Assembly (NCBI RefSeq): GCF_028713855.1
Contig: NZ_JAQTNN010000004.1
Span: 118,779-182,778, forward strand
DNA from: Sulfuricurvum sp.
GTDB taxonomy: Bacteria > Campylobacterota > Campylobacteria > Campylobacterales > Sulfurimonadaceae
Length of the DNA: 64,000 nt
Direction of reading: 5' to 3'
A model generated the notes under the pieces. It was not told the origin of the DNA. It did no database searches and worked only from the letters and a program-made list of their open reading frames with translations. Both the position numbers and the translations under genes were made by a program. Positions 25,391 to 34,318 of this stretch are shown here, in pieces. Every line of letters starts with the position of its first letter. Position 1 is the first letter of the stretch.

Positions 25391-26192
25391 TTTCCACCTG
25401 TTGCAGTTGATACTGCGGCAGTTTTCCATAGAGTTTTACGACCTCTCCAAACACGATTACGGCCGGACCTGTGACCAATTTTGCCGCTTTTGTCAATCCT
25501 GCCAAGGTTGTTACAACGCTTTGCTGTTCAGGACGGGAAGCATTGGCAACGATCGCTATCGGAAAATCCCTTGCTACTCCTGATTTCAGAGCTGCATTAC
25601 GAATAGCGCCTGCCAAACTTAACCCCATCAATACCACAGTCGTATGATTGGGTACTTTCAAAAGCGGTATCCAATCTGTGTTAAACTTAGCATCTTTCAG
25701 ATGTGCCGATACCACAGAAAAACTGGAAGCATATCCTCTCGCGGTCGGCGGAATTCCGGCACATGCCGGTCCGGCTACTGATGAAGAGATACCGGCCACA
25801 ATTTCTACCTGATACCCCTGTTCTCCCAAATAAAGTGCTTCTTCCGCACCCCGTCCGAAAATATAGGGATCACCGCTTTTAAGGCGTGCAACACTAAATC
25901 CCTGCCCCGCATAATCAGCAATTAACGTATTTATCCGTTCTTGGCTGATGCTGTGGCAGCTTTTTGGTTTGCCGACATAGATTTTACGTGTTTCAGATGG
26001 AATCAATGCCAAAATCTCATCCGTGATGAGATGGTCATACAAAACGATCTGAGCTTCTTGGATAATCCGATACGCTTTGAGCGTCAACTGTTCTACATCC
26101 CCCAGACCGCAGCCTACGAGGTATACTTTTCCTTTTCTCGCCGAAAACGAATAATTGGTTTCGGCTGAATTGTTGTGAATAATTTTTGTCAT
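25383..26192 (-). CDS. cobA: Uroporphyrinogen-III C-methyltransferase (siroheme synthesis)
   Basis: 269 residues, SUMT family: VYLVGCGLGDVEQLTLKAYRII (N-terminal GxGxGD-like site), VRYD-type DHLI, ARLKSGDPYIFGRGAEEA (diagnostic), GISSSVAGPACAGIP and VLMG. It adds two methyl groups from S-adenosylmethionine to uroporphyrinogen III to give precorrin-2 for siroheme, the cofactor of the sulfite reductase made by the same operon. The start overlaps the aminotransferase stop by 4 bases. The dehydrogenase/chelatase half of CysG is absent here. Confidence 0.93.
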   Translation of the reverse strand: MTKIIHNNSAETNYSFSARKGKVYLVGCGLGDVEQLTLKAYRIIQEAQIVLYDHLITDEILALIPSETRKIYVGKPKSCHSISQERINTLIADYAGQGFSVARLKSGDPYIFGRGAEEALYLGEQGYQVEIVAGISSSVAGPACAGIPPTARGYASSFSVVSAHLKDAKFNTDWIPLLKVPNHTTVVLMGLSLAGAIRNAALKSGVARDFPIAIVANASRPEQQSVVTTLAGLTKAAKLVTGPAVIVFGEVVKLYGKLPQYQLQQVEIK

Positions 26193-27496
26193 TCGAGCCT
26201 CTTTATCGATTTTCTAATAGCCTCCAACAACGCATCGATATCACTGCTCTCCTGCGAATAATGGATACTAATCCGCAGCCATCCCGGCCGCGTTTGGAAA
26301 GGGGTATCATCCTCCAATCCTAACAGATCATGTCCGTAAGGTCCGGCACATGAACATCCCGCACGTGTTTGAAATCCGTCCGACTCGGACAAAATTTCAC
26401 ACAATGCATACGGGTCAATATGTTTAATATTAAATGAAACAATCCCGATATTTTCTGCCTTTCGACAGCCGTAGCAGGTTGCTCCCTCAATCTTATTTAA
26501 CCCTTCGATAAAACGTTTGTATAAACTTTTTTTCCGTGAAGCAATCCACTTGAACCCAAGCTCATTACGAAGCTGATATGCCAATGCGGCACGTATAAGC
26601 TGTAAAATTCCCGGTGTACCGGCATCTTCACGCTCTTCCACTTCATCCACAAAAAAGTGGCTGGTGCGGCTCACATAACGCACCGTTCCACCCCCTGCAA
26701 AGGTCGGCTTGGCATCCATATCGAACAAATCTTTTCGGATAGCCAACAATCCGCACGATCCCGGACCGCCCAAAAGTTTATGCGGTGAATAAAACATCGC
26801 ATCGTACAATTCGCACGGTATGTTGATATACGGTGACGAAGCCGCCGCATCAAAACAGACAACCGCGCCATGACGACGAAGTATTGCCGATATCTCCGCA
26901 TACGGAGTAATCGTTCCGGTTACATTCGAAGCGATGCAAAATGTCCCTATAATCTCTCTGTCTGCATTCTCTTGGAGAATACTCTCAAGCTGTTCAAGAT
27001 CGACCAACCCTTTGGCATTCAATCCGACCCTTACCGTCTCGCAAAGCGCTTCACGGTAACTGATATCATTGGAATGATGTTCATACGGTCCAACGATCAC
27101 CAACGGAAGCTCATTAAGGGGCGGTAACGCCTTATAACGTGCCCGAGTTGCGGGAGGGATATAGAGTCCCAATACTTCCTGCAGCCGTTTAACAGCACCC
27201 GTAGCACCGCATCCGCACGGCATTAAGGCAAACCCCTCATCCAGACCCAAAAGCGATTTTAGATGCTCACGTGCCTGACGATAATAGTTATCGGTTCGAG
27301 CCGCCATCGACGCCTCTTTCGAATGAGTGTTTGCATAGGTTTCAAGCACTTCATGAATACGCGCTTCGATCGGTTCATACGCCAGACCGGACGCGGTAAA
27401 ATCGAAATAAGTCTTTTTATGTATCCCGATCGTATTACGACCTATCTGCTTAAATTTATCACCTTTTTCAAGGAGTGGACGAAATAGTTGATTCAT
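26189..27496 (-). CDS. Class V aminotransferase-fold PLP enzyme (cysteine desulfurase/lyase-like)
   Basis: 435 residues, fold type I PLP enzyme of the SufS/CsdA superfamily: YFDFTASGLAYEP, a PLP Lys in SPHKLLGGPGSCGLL and a CSCAGPYGHDLLG loop that may hold the sulfur-carrying Cys. The enzyme's substrate is not clear from sequence alone; candidates are cysteine/cystine lyase or a desulfurase that feeds siroheme enzyme Fe-S sites. It lies between sulfite reductase (29-base overlap) and cobA. The ATG at 27496 is preferred to 27550, which would run deep into the reductase gene. Confidence 0.8.
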   Translation of the reverse strand: MNQLFRPLLEKGDKFKQIGRNTIGIHKKTYFDFTASGLAYEPIEARIHEVLETYANTHSKEASMAARTDNYYRQAREHLKSLLGLDEGFALMPCGCGATGAVKRLQEVLGLYIPPATRARYKALPPLNELPLVIVGPYEHHSNDISYREALCETVRVGLNAKGLVDLEQLESILQENADREIIGTFCIASNVTGTITPYAEISAILRRHGAVVCFDAAASSPYINIPCELYDAMFYSPHKLLGGPGSCGLLAIRKDLFDMDAKPTFAGGGTVRYVSRTSHFFVDEVEEREDAGTPGILQLIRAALAYQLRNELGFKWIASRKKSLYKRFIEGLNKIEGATCYGCRKAENIGIVSFNIKHIDPYALCEILSESDGFQTRAGCSCAGPYGHDLLGLEDDTPFQTRPGWLRISIHYSQESSDIDALLEAIRKSIKRLE

Positions 27497-29048
27497 GATC
27501 GTATTTCTCCAATAAAAAATTTCCAAAATCGCTGCTGTTGCTGCTCTCAAAATCGTTAATCAATGACTCGATCAACACAGCGACTTCATCAGAAGCAACC
27601 TTGACCCCCGTTTTTACGGCGAAACGGCTTTGTTCACCTTCGAGATGACCTCCAACGATCAGATCAAACCCTTTGAGTCGTTCATCGCCCCGCTTTACGA
27701 TCGCACCGACAAACCCCAGATCAACGATATGAGGATGGGCACACGAGTTCGGACAGCCGTTAATGCTGATACTCACCGGTTCATCAAAATCGGGGAATTT
27801 GCCATTCAGATAGTTCACCACCTCAATCGCCAAATCTTTTGTCTCACTCACCGCAAACTTACAAAAATTCAGCCCCGTACACGCCAATGTCCGCGCTTCA
27901 AAAACCGATGGATAGGGATGAAATCCAACCGCTTGAAGCGTATCGATCATCGGTTCCGTTGCATCGGTATGAACATTCAAAATCACGAAATTCTGCGTCG
28001 TCGTCAGTGTAATCCCCTCAGCCTTGTAAAGGTCTAGGATACGTCCGAGTTTCAACAGGTTTTCACCCTTGATCCGACCGCTGGTCAAGGCACACCCTAT
28101 CGTGTTATACCCTTTTTTGACCGTTGCTCCGACGCCAAAATGGCTGCGTCTCGGATACGGTGTAAACGGCGCTGCATCATAACGTTCTAAGTCAACATGC
28201 GATTCTTTTTCCAATTCACTCACAAAACGCTCTACACCCCATTCTTCGACTAAATGTCCCAAACGGGCTTTGGAACGGTTATCACGCCGACCAAAATCAC
28301 GATAGATACGAGCTACTGCTTCGGCAATTTTCACAATATCCCGACGTTTCACATAGCCGATATGATCGGCAATACGTCGGTTACTCGCTTGACCGCCTCC
28401 GACACTGACACTGAATCGGAGCTCATCACCGTTTTTGACAGCGGTGAAGGCCAAATCCTGTACTTCGTGCTGGATACAATGTTTGTTACATCCGCTCACG
28501 CCGATTTTGAACTTTCTTGGCAAGTTCGAAAAATCGGGATTTCCCCGATACAAATTGTTCAACGCAAGTACAACGTCACGGACATCATCAATTTGGGCAT
28601 GATCAATACCATTCACCGGACAGCTCACGATATTACGAGGACAGTCTCCCGATGCTTCAAGCACACTCAGACCAACGCTCGAAAGACGTTCCAAAATTTC
28701 CGGAAAATCCTCTATTTTAAGCCAATGAAACTGTATGTCCTGCCGTGTCGTAAGATCGCCGCTTTCACGAGCGAACTGAACCGAGATTTCTCCCAATACT
28801 TCGACTTGTTGAGAGGATAAATATCCTCCTTCAAGCTTGACACGAAGCATGTAATACTGTGTCTCATCATCCGCTTCCTGAAGATTTCGGTTTTGGGTAT
28901 AGATACCGTACCATTTAAACCGATCGATATCTTCAGGATCAATCACGTCACCTGTTGTAGCATATCGATAGATGTCGGCGATGACCTCCAATCCATCTTT
29001 CTCGCGCTTAATACGCTCGATACGCTCCGCTTTTGTTTCATTCGCCAT
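27468..29048 (-). CDS. Siroheme-[4Fe-4S] sulfite reductase (nitrite/sulfite reductase family)
   Basis: 526 residues with the duplicated ferredoxin-like fold: TTRQDIQFHWLKIEDFPE (first half, R residues for sulfite) and the siroheme/cluster ligands LACTGLNFCKFA (C-x5-C) with NGCPNSCAHPHI (C-x3-C). It reduces sulfite to sulfide with six electrons, in the assimilatory route set by its neighbours. NirA (nitrite) is excluded mainly by context. AAGGAAG precedes the ATG at 29048; a longer frame to 29111 would overlap cysN. Confidence 0.93.
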   Translation of the reverse strand: MANETKAERIERIKREKDGLEVIADIYRYATTGDVIDPEDIDRFKWYGIYTQNRNLQEADDETQYYMLRVKLEGGYLSSQQVEVLGEISVQFARESGDLTTRQDIQFHWLKIEDFPEILERLSSVGLSVLEASGDCPRNIVSCPVNGIDHAQIDDVRDVVLALNNLYRGNPDFSNLPRKFKIGVSGCNKHCIQHEVQDLAFTAVKNGDELRFSVSVGGGQASNRRIADHIGYVKRRDIVKIAEAVARIYRDFGRRDNRSKARLGHLVEEWGVERFVSELEKESHVDLERYDAAPFTPYPRRSHFGVGATVKKGYNTIGCALTSGRIKGENLLKLGRILDLYKAEGITLTTTQNFVILNVHTDATEPMIDTLQAVGFHPYPSVFEARTLACTGLNFCKFAVSETKDLAIEVVNYLNGKFPDFDEPVSISINGCPNSCAHPHIVDLGFVGAIVKRGDERLKGFDLIVGGHLEGEQSRFAVKTGVKVASDEVAVLIESLINDFESSNSSDFGNFLLEKYDHESTISSTP

Positions 29049-29058
29049 AACATCTTCC

Positions 29059-30468
29059 TTAAACGATTGTCGCGGCATTCCAATGCGGAAAATGCCGCCG
29101 AATAAGAGCATTGAGCTCTATCTCAAATTCAGATACGGCACTTTTTTGTACCGTTCTCTCCTTCTCCGTGCTTTGGGTAATCATTCCGGCTGCTACGGTA
29201 TTGTTAGTAATTTTATCGATGAGGATAAATCCCCCCATCTCTCGATTTTCTTCATACAAATCAAATGCAATCGATTCGGCTAACACCAAACGTACCGATC
29301 CTATGTCATTGAGTCCTAAAGACTCGGCATCATGACGTTCTTGAGTATTAACATCCACGCGGTAGTCAATCCCCTCAACATACACGGTTGTGACTGTTGA
29401 TGCACGTTTAAATAAATAACTCTTACCTGGGAGAAACTTCTCCTCATCCATCCAAACCAAATTGGCACTAAACGCATTGCTCTGCAAAATACTCTCGTGC
29501 GTTTTAACCAAAACATTTCCGCGGCTGATATCGATCTCTTCATTCAAAAGCAACGTTATCGCATCACCGGTAGAGGCAGATTCCAAATCGCCATCATAGG
29601 TTACAATCGATTTTATCGTTGCCTGTTTTCCGGAAGGATACGTCGTGATACGATCACCTACACGAACCGTTCCGGAGGCTATTGTCCCCGAAAATCCCCG
29701 AAAATCAAGATTTGGCCGGTTAACATATTGCACTACCATTCGAAATTGCGCATCAACTGCCGCAGTGGCGAGAGGAACCTCTTCAAGAATCTCCAAAAGC
29801 GTTGATCCTTGATACCAAGGGCTCCGTTCACTCTTCGTGACTACATTGTCTCCGTCCAACGCCGAAAGCGGTACGGAATAAATCCCCTGAATCCCCAATT
29901 CTTTGGCAAAGGCATGATATTCCGCATTGATCTTATCAAAGACCTCTTGATCAAAATTGACCAAATCCATTTTATTGATGGCAACAACGACATTGCGTAT
30001 TCCCAAAAGACGGACGATATACGAATGGCGACGCGTCTGTGTCACTATTCCGTATCGAGCATCAATCAAAATAATCGCTAAGTCTGCCGTAGAGGCCCCT
30101 GTCGACATGTTTCGGGTATATTGTTCATGACCCGGAGTATCAGCGATGATAAACTTGCGCTTATCAGTCGAAAAATAGCGATACGCTACATCGATCGTAA
30201 TTCCCTGTTCCCGTTCACTCTGCAAACCGTCAACGAGGAGGGCCAAATCGATTTTATCCCCCGTCGTCCCCGATTTTTTACTGTCATTTTTAATACTTTC
30301 GAGTTGATCCTCGAAAATCATTTTTGAATCGTGCAAAAGACGACCGATCAAGGTGCTTTTGCCATCATCTACGCTGCCGCACGTAATAAAGCGGAGCAAC
30401 TCTTTGTGTTGTTGTTCATGAAGATAGCCCTCGATATCGGTGGCTATCAAATCGGATTGATGTGCCAT
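29059..30468 (-). CDS. cysN: Sulfate adenylyltransferase subunit 1, GTPase
   Basis: 469 residues with an EF-Tu-like GTPase: GSVDDGKSTLIGRLL (P-loop), DTPGHEQYTRNM (G3), NKMD (G4) and domains II/III as in CysN. It drives ATP sulfurylase CysD by GTP hydrolysis to make APS from sulfate. Length is standard for CysN alone, with no fused APS kinase CysC. The ATG overlaps the cysD stop by one base (TAATG), which couples the two subunits. Confidence 0.97.
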   Translation of the reverse strand: MAHQSDLIATDIEGYLHEQQHKELLRFITCGSVDDGKSTLIGRLLHDSKMIFEDQLESIKNDSKKSGTTGDKIDLALLVDGLQSEREQGITIDVAYRYFSTDKRKFIIADTPGHEQYTRNMSTGASTADLAIILIDARYGIVTQTRRHSYIVRLLGIRNVVVAINKMDLVNFDQEVFDKINAEYHAFAKELGIQGIYSVPLSALDGDNVVTKSERSPWYQGSTLLEILEEVPLATAAVDAQFRMVVQYVNRPNLDFRGFSGTIASGTVRVGDRITTYPSGKQATIKSIVTYDGDLESASTGDAITLLLNEEIDISRGNVLVKTHESILQSNAFSANLVWMDEEKFLPGKSYLFKRASTVTTVYVEGIDYRVDVNTQERHDAESLGLNDIGSVRLVLAESIAFDLYEENREMGGFILIDKITNNTVAAGMITQSTEKERTVQKSAVSEFEIELNALIRRHFPHWNAATIV

Positions 30469-31379
30469 TAAAAATATCCTTCAATTTTTTTCTTTTCCAT
30501 TGAACCAGAACTGTCGGCATCGATCAGACGACCCTGGCGTTCGCTCGTTTTTGTCAAAAGCATCTCTTGGATGATGTCCGGCAAAGTGACCGCATCACTC
30601 ACCACCGCTCCGGTTAGGGGATAACATCCCAAGGTTCTAAAGCGGACGTTTTCGATCGTAGGGACTTCTCCCTCATTAAGCGGAAAACGATCATCGTCCA
30701 CCATGATTTTCACTCCGTCACGTTCGACTACCGGACGCGGTGCCGCATAATAAAGCGGTACGATCGGGATACCTTCTAAATAGATGTATTGCCAAATATC
30801 CAGCTCCGTCCAGTTTGAAAGAGGGAATACCCGAATGCTCTCCCCGCTGTGAATCCGTCCATTGTAAATATTCCATAATTCCGGACGCTGATTTTTCGGA
30901 TTCCAGCGATGGTTTTTATCGCGGAAGGAATAGATCCGCTCTTTCGCCCGACTTTTCTCTTCATCCCGTCGCGCTCCGCCGAAAACGGCATCAAATTCAT
31001 AATAATTTAATGCCTGTTTCAACCCTTCCGTCTTCATCACGTCGGTATGAACCGCACTCCCGTGTGTAAAGGGGTTAATCCCCTGTGCAATCCCCTCAGG
31101 ATTCACATGCGTGAGTAAAGTCAATCCAAGTTCTTTAATCCGTTTATCACGGAATTCGATCATCTCTTTAAACTTCCATGTCGTATCGACATGCAGCAGT
31201 GGAAACGGCAGCTTCGCCGGATAAAATGCTTTGATCGCTAAATGGAGCATCACCGATGAATCTTTACCGATCGAATAAAGCATTGCCGGATTCTCAAATT
31301 CCGCAACCACTTCACGCATAATGTGAATCGCTTCGGCTTCTAATGCCTTCAAATGTGTTTTTCTCTCATGAGGTATCAT
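30468..31379 (-). CDS. cysD: Sulfate adenylyltransferase subunit 2
   Basis: 303 residues of the PAPS reductase-like adenylyltransferase fold. [13 protein letters not shown] is the PP-loop (SGGKDS-like) that binds ATP, followed by [21 protein letters not shown], the CysD signature. With CysN it makes APS from sulfate and ATP. It lies in the operon between a 30-residue ORF (cysH side) and cysN. Confidence 0.97.
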   Translation of the reverse strand: MIPHERKTHLKALEAEAIHIMREVVAEFENPAMLYSIGKDSSVMLHLAIKAFYPAKLPFPLLHVDTTWKFKEMIEFRDKRIKELGLTLLTHVNPEGIAQGINPFTHGSAVHTDVMKTEGLKQALNYYEFDAVFGGARRDEEKSRAKERIYSFRDKNHRWNPKNQRPELWNIYNGRIHSGESIRVFPLSNWTELDIWQYIYLEGIPIVPLYYAAPRPVVERDGVKIMVDDDRFPLNEGEVPTIENVRFRTLGCYPLTGAVVSDAVTLPDIIQEMLLTKTSERQGRLIDADSSGSMEKKKIEGYF

Positions 31380-31403
31380 CGTTTCTCCTTTTCTACCTAT
31401 TGA

Positions 31404-31496
31404 TTAAATAAAAATAGCCCAATCAGCCAACTCTTTGCGATGCGAATACTCGTCATCATCGAGTATTCCATATAAAAAATCCAACAACTTTTTCAT
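31404..31496 (-). CDS. 30-aa ORF between cysH and cysD
   Basis: An ATG at 31496, 2 bases past the cysH stop, opens 30 codons ending at 31404. The peptide (MKKLLDFLYGILDDDEYSHR...) is amphipathic then acidic. AAAAGGGAA, inside the end of cysH, would serve as ribosome site. It may be a small protein or only a linker; no family is recognised. Confidence 0.4.
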   Translation of the reverse strand: MKKLLDFLYGILDDDEYSHRKELADWAIFI

Positions 31497-31498
31497 TG

Positions 31499-32206
31499 TT
31501 AGTTCCCTTTTAAATGGAGTCCACACTCCTTGTGCTCAGGATTTTCCCACCACCATCTGCCGGCGCGGATATCTTCTCCTTCACGTATCGCTCTCGTACA
31601 CGGAGCACATCCGATACTCGGATAGCCTTGCGTGTGCAGCGCGTTATAAGGGACTTTATTCTTTTTAATATAGTCCCAAACTTCTTCTTCACTCCACTCG
31701 ATAAGCGGATTAAGTTTTATAAGAGAGTTAGCTTCATCCCATTCGATAAGCTGCATCGTCTCACGCGTCGGAGATTGCGCACGTCGTAAACCTGTAATCC
31801 ATACGTCAAGACCTTCCAGAGCTCGGCGAAGCGGTTCGATTTTACGAACCTGACAACACATTTTTCGGTTTTCAACGCTCTCTCTGAATCCGTTAATCCC
31901 CTGCATTTGATAGAGTTTCTCCACTTCACTTTGCTGTGGACAATAAACATCGACCTTGATACCGTACTTTTTATTGGTCTGATCCATCACCGTATACGTC
32001 TCTTCGGGAAGACGACCCGTATCGAGCGTAAATATTTTTGCTACAGGGTCAATTTTTGCGATCATGTCGGTTAGAACCTGATCTTCCGCACCATAACTCG
32101 AAGCCAAAGCGATACGCGCTTTATAGGTCTGTAAAAAATGGGTGAGTACCTTTTCTACCGATACATCTGCAAACCATTCATTTAATAAATTAAAATCTCC
32201 ATTCAT
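31499..32206 (-). CDS. cysH: Phosphoadenylyl/adenylyl-sulfate reductase
   Basis: 235 residues: ASSYGAEDQVLTDMI (PP-loop), KMCCQVRKIEPL and YPSIGCAPCTRAI carry the CC...CxxC set of an Fe-S cluster, which marks the APS reductase form rather than the PAPS reductase; an APS kinase gene was not seen, in agreement. TGLRRAQSPTR is the substrate loop. Forms sulfite from APS with thioredoxin. The operon continues to the small ORF and cysD. Confidence 0.93.
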   Translation of the reverse strand: MNGDFNLLNEWFADVSVEKVLTHFLQTYKARIALASSYGAEDQVLTDMIAKIDPVAKIFTLDTGRLPEETYTVMDQTNKKYGIKVDVYCPQQSEVEKLYQMQGINGFRESVENRKMCCQVRKIEPLRRALEGLDVWITGLRRAQSPTRETMQLIEWDEANSLIKLNPLIEWSEEEVWDYIKKNKVPYNALHTQGYPSIGCAPCTRAIREGEDIRAGRWWWENPEHKECGLHLKGN

Positions 32207-32215
32207 CTCTTCACC

Positions 32216-32446
32216 CTATATCTGATAATCGTTTTCGACAACTTTTAATCTTCCGAAATTTGTTTTATTCCACGCTCGTTCATGGAAATAGTACAGAACC
32301 ATCTTGGTCACTACTTCGACCGATCCGATCGAAATCGCCATCACAAGATTTCCCGTAACAAAAAAAGATACGACCATCGTATCGATCGTTCCGACCGTTC
32401 GCCATGAAATGGCTTTGATAATACTGCGATAGTGTTTCTCTTGCAT
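32216..32446 (-). CDS. DUF2061 membrane protein
   Basis: 76 residues matching DUF2061: a conserved R-S-I-I-K-A-I-S-W-R-T-V-G-T-I-D-T start, two membrane helices around FVTGNLVMAISIGSVEVVTKMVLYYFHERAW, and a short tail. The family often sits in sulfate assimilation operons with cysK/cysH, which suggests a sulfate- or sulfite-related membrane role, but no activity is shown. The ends of its neighbours lie 9 and 23 bases away. Confidence 0.88.
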   Translation of the reverse strand: MQEKHYRSIIKAISWRTVGTIDTMVVSFFVTGNLVMAISIGSVEVVTKMVLYYFHERAWNKTNFGRLKVVENDYQI

Positions 32447-32469
32447 GGTTATCCTACTTTTCTCTTCAA

Positions 32470-33405
32470 TCAGACATTTTCAGGAGGGTATTCATACAAT
32501 TCAGTACTCAAATACCGTTCACCGGTATCACACAGGATTGTTACAATCGTTTTCCCTTTATTTTCCGCCCGTGCCGCGATTTTCTCAGCCGCAGCAACAT
32601 TGGCTCCGGAAGAAATACCTACCAAAAGTCCCTCTCTTTTCGCTATTGTTCGTGCCGTTTCCATTGCTTCCGCATTGGTTATCCGAACGAGTTCATCGTA
32701 TATTTCACGATTGAGAACCTTAGGTACAAACCCTGCTCCGATCCCCTGAATTTTATGCGGACCTGCCGGTTCGCCCGAAAGGACTGCCGAAGCATCCGGT
32801 TCAACCGCAATGATTTGAATGTTCGGGTTGTACTTTTTGAGTACTTCCCCCACACCTGTAATCGTTCCGCCTGTTCCGATAGCCGCAACAAAGATATCGA
32901 TTTTCCCGTCGGTATCTCTCCATATCTCTTCTGCCGTCGTTTGACGATGGATTTCAGGATTGTCCAAGTTATTAAACTGTTGTAAAACGATTGCACCGGG
33001 AATTGAGGCTCCCAATTCGATTGCTTTTACAACCGCTCCGCCCATCCCTTTTTCCGGTTCTGTCAAAACGATTTGCGCTCCAAGCGCCGCTAAAAGGCGT
33101 CGTCTCTCCAAGCTCATTGAACTTGGCATTGTTAATATCAACTTCAATCCTAGGCTTGCGGCGACACTCGCCAACGCAATACCTGTATTTCCGCTTGTCG
33201 GTTCGATGATGACACTCTCATCCGTAATCTCACCACGCTGCAAGGATTGGAGTATCATATTGCATCCGATCCGGTCTTTGACCGAACCTGATGGATTCAT
33301 AAATTCGCATTTTCCTATGATCGTTGTCGATCCGTTTGAAAAATGATTTAACGTAATGAGCGGTGTATTCCCGATAAGTTCCGTAACATTGGCTGCAATT
33401 TTCAT
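32470..33405 (-). CDS. cysK: Cysteine synthase A
   Basis: 311 residues, fold type II PLP enzyme: VTELIGNTPLITLNHFS, EFMNPSGSVKDRIGC (PLP Lys), PTSGNTGIALASVAASLG, GTGGTITGVGEVLK and a C-terminal SSGANVAAAEKIA. This matches CysK. It makes L-cysteine from O-acetylserine and sulfide, completing the pathway. It is the first gene of the operon; promoter and palindrome are listed separately. Confidence 0.97.
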   Translation of the reverse strand: MKIAANVTELIGNTPLITLNHFSNGSTTIIGKCEFMNPSGSVKDRIGCNMILQSLQRGEITDESVIIEPTSGNTGIALASVAASLGLKLILTMPSSMSLERRRLLAALGAQIVLTEPEKGMGGAVVKAIELGASIPGAIVLQQFNNLDNPEIHRQTTAEEIWRDTDGKIDIFVAAIGTGGTITGVGEVLKKYNPNIQIIAVEPDASAVLSGEPAGPHKIQGIGAGFVPKVLNREIYDELVRITNAEAMETARTIAKREGLLVGISSGANVAAAEKIAARAENKGKTIVTILCDTGERYLSTELYEYPPENV

Positions 33406-33473
33406 AATTCACTCCTTTCGCGGATGAGATTCTCTCTAAAGATGAACTCTCATTCATTTTTTAAATTTGAGAA

Positions 33474-33502
33474 ATTATAGGAGGATATTTTTTTATTGTC
33501 AA
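33474..33502 (-). promoter_or_regulatory. Consensus sigma-70 promoter of the cys operon
   Basis: Read on the minus strand, TTGACA (33497-33502) and TATAAT (33474-33479) are both perfect and are separated by exactly 17 bases. The start would fall near 33467, giving a leader of about 60 bases to cysK. A perfect consensus like this is strong by default and needs repression, so a regulator such as the Rrf2 protein at 24977 is expected. Confidence 0.85.
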
Positions 33503-33503
33503 G

Positions 33504-33519
33504 TAATTCTATTGAATTA
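33504..33519. promoter_or_regulatory. Palindrome abutting the cys operon -35 box
   Basis: TAATTC-TATT-GAATTA is a perfect 6-base-arm inverted repeat that ends one base upstream of the -35 element at 33502. It is a candidate operator; a repressor bound here would meet RNA polymerase's sigma region 4. No binding factor can be proven from sequence. Confidence 0.55.
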
Positions 33520-33698
33520 GTTGTATTTATTGCGTATTTTATTTCTGATGCCCTATTTTACGGACTTTTAAAAAGCATACAATTCATAGTGAATTACTAA
33601 GGATATAGAGTTAGTAGCTCTAAATAGAGCAAAATTGCTATAATTTGAACCCGATTTTACTATTTATGCTACCATTCCCAAAAAATTAGAGGATATAT

Positions 33699-34286
33699 AT
33701 GGCTATTATCTCTATTGCTTCAACCAAAGGGGGGGTGGGTAAAACCTCTCTTGCTTTCTCACTCGCAAAAGATCTTCGTTACCGTTATGCAACAAACGAT
33801 ATGTCGGTCGTCCTTAACAAATATAAAAATGCCCGTTATTATCCGAATAAAATTCCCCTCTACCCTGATACGGTTTACGATTTCGGAGGATTTGAAAACC
33901 CTCATGCCAATGAAATACTGCAAGAATCGGATATTATTATTCTGCCGACGACCAATGATCTTAACTCTATTATGAAAAGTCTAATATTCATTAAACATTT
34001 TAGAGAGAAAACGATTTTGGTTTTTGCTAATATGATAGAAAATCCCAATGACGCAGTGATGATTCGTGATAAAATTCATGAGCATTTCCCGAATCTTGCC
34101 TTTACCTACCTGCGACGGACAAAATTACTAAAAAATGCACTGGAGAGCGGGATGAGTGCAACGGAGCTGTATGAGAGCAACAATCACACTCAACATCTGT
34201 ATAAGCAAGCATTTGGAGAATATTCGAAGATTTTGAAGCTTTTTACCGAAGAGAATTCGTCATTCCCGACTTCACATACCCCTTGA
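33699..34286 (+). CDS. Orphan ParA/MinD-type ATPase
   Basis: 195 residues, small for ParA (usually 200-260). Deviant Walker A STKGGVGKTS at 8-17, followed by DFGGFENPHANEILQESDIIILPTT (Walker B / switch II region) and ANMIENP. No ParB lies beside it, so it may position another cargo or be a plasmid-type remnant. GAGGATATAT is its ribosome site. It is divergent from the cys operon by 293 bases. Confidence 0.8.
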   Translation: MAIISIASTKGGVGKTSLAFSLAKDLRYRYATNDMSVVLNKYKNARYYPNKIPLYPDTVYDFGGFENPHANEILQESDIIILPTTNDLNSIMKSLIFIKHFREKTILVFANMIENPNDAVMIRDKIHEHFPNLAFTYLRRTKLLKNALESGMSATELYESNNHTQHLYKQAFGEYSKILKLFTEENSSFPTSHTP

Positions 34287-34318
34287 AGGTAGATTGGGAA
34301 TCCAACCCTTTTGTACTT

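Noticed and set aside
27630..28820. Plus-strand frames opposite the sulfite reductase gene
   Set aside because: They are antisense to a gene with all siroheme cluster residues, and their sequences match no family pattern.
33406..33473. Possible riboswitch or T-box in the cysK leader
   Set aside because: The leader is about 60 bases and AT-rich, with no stable stem or terminator; too short for known S-box or T-box types.
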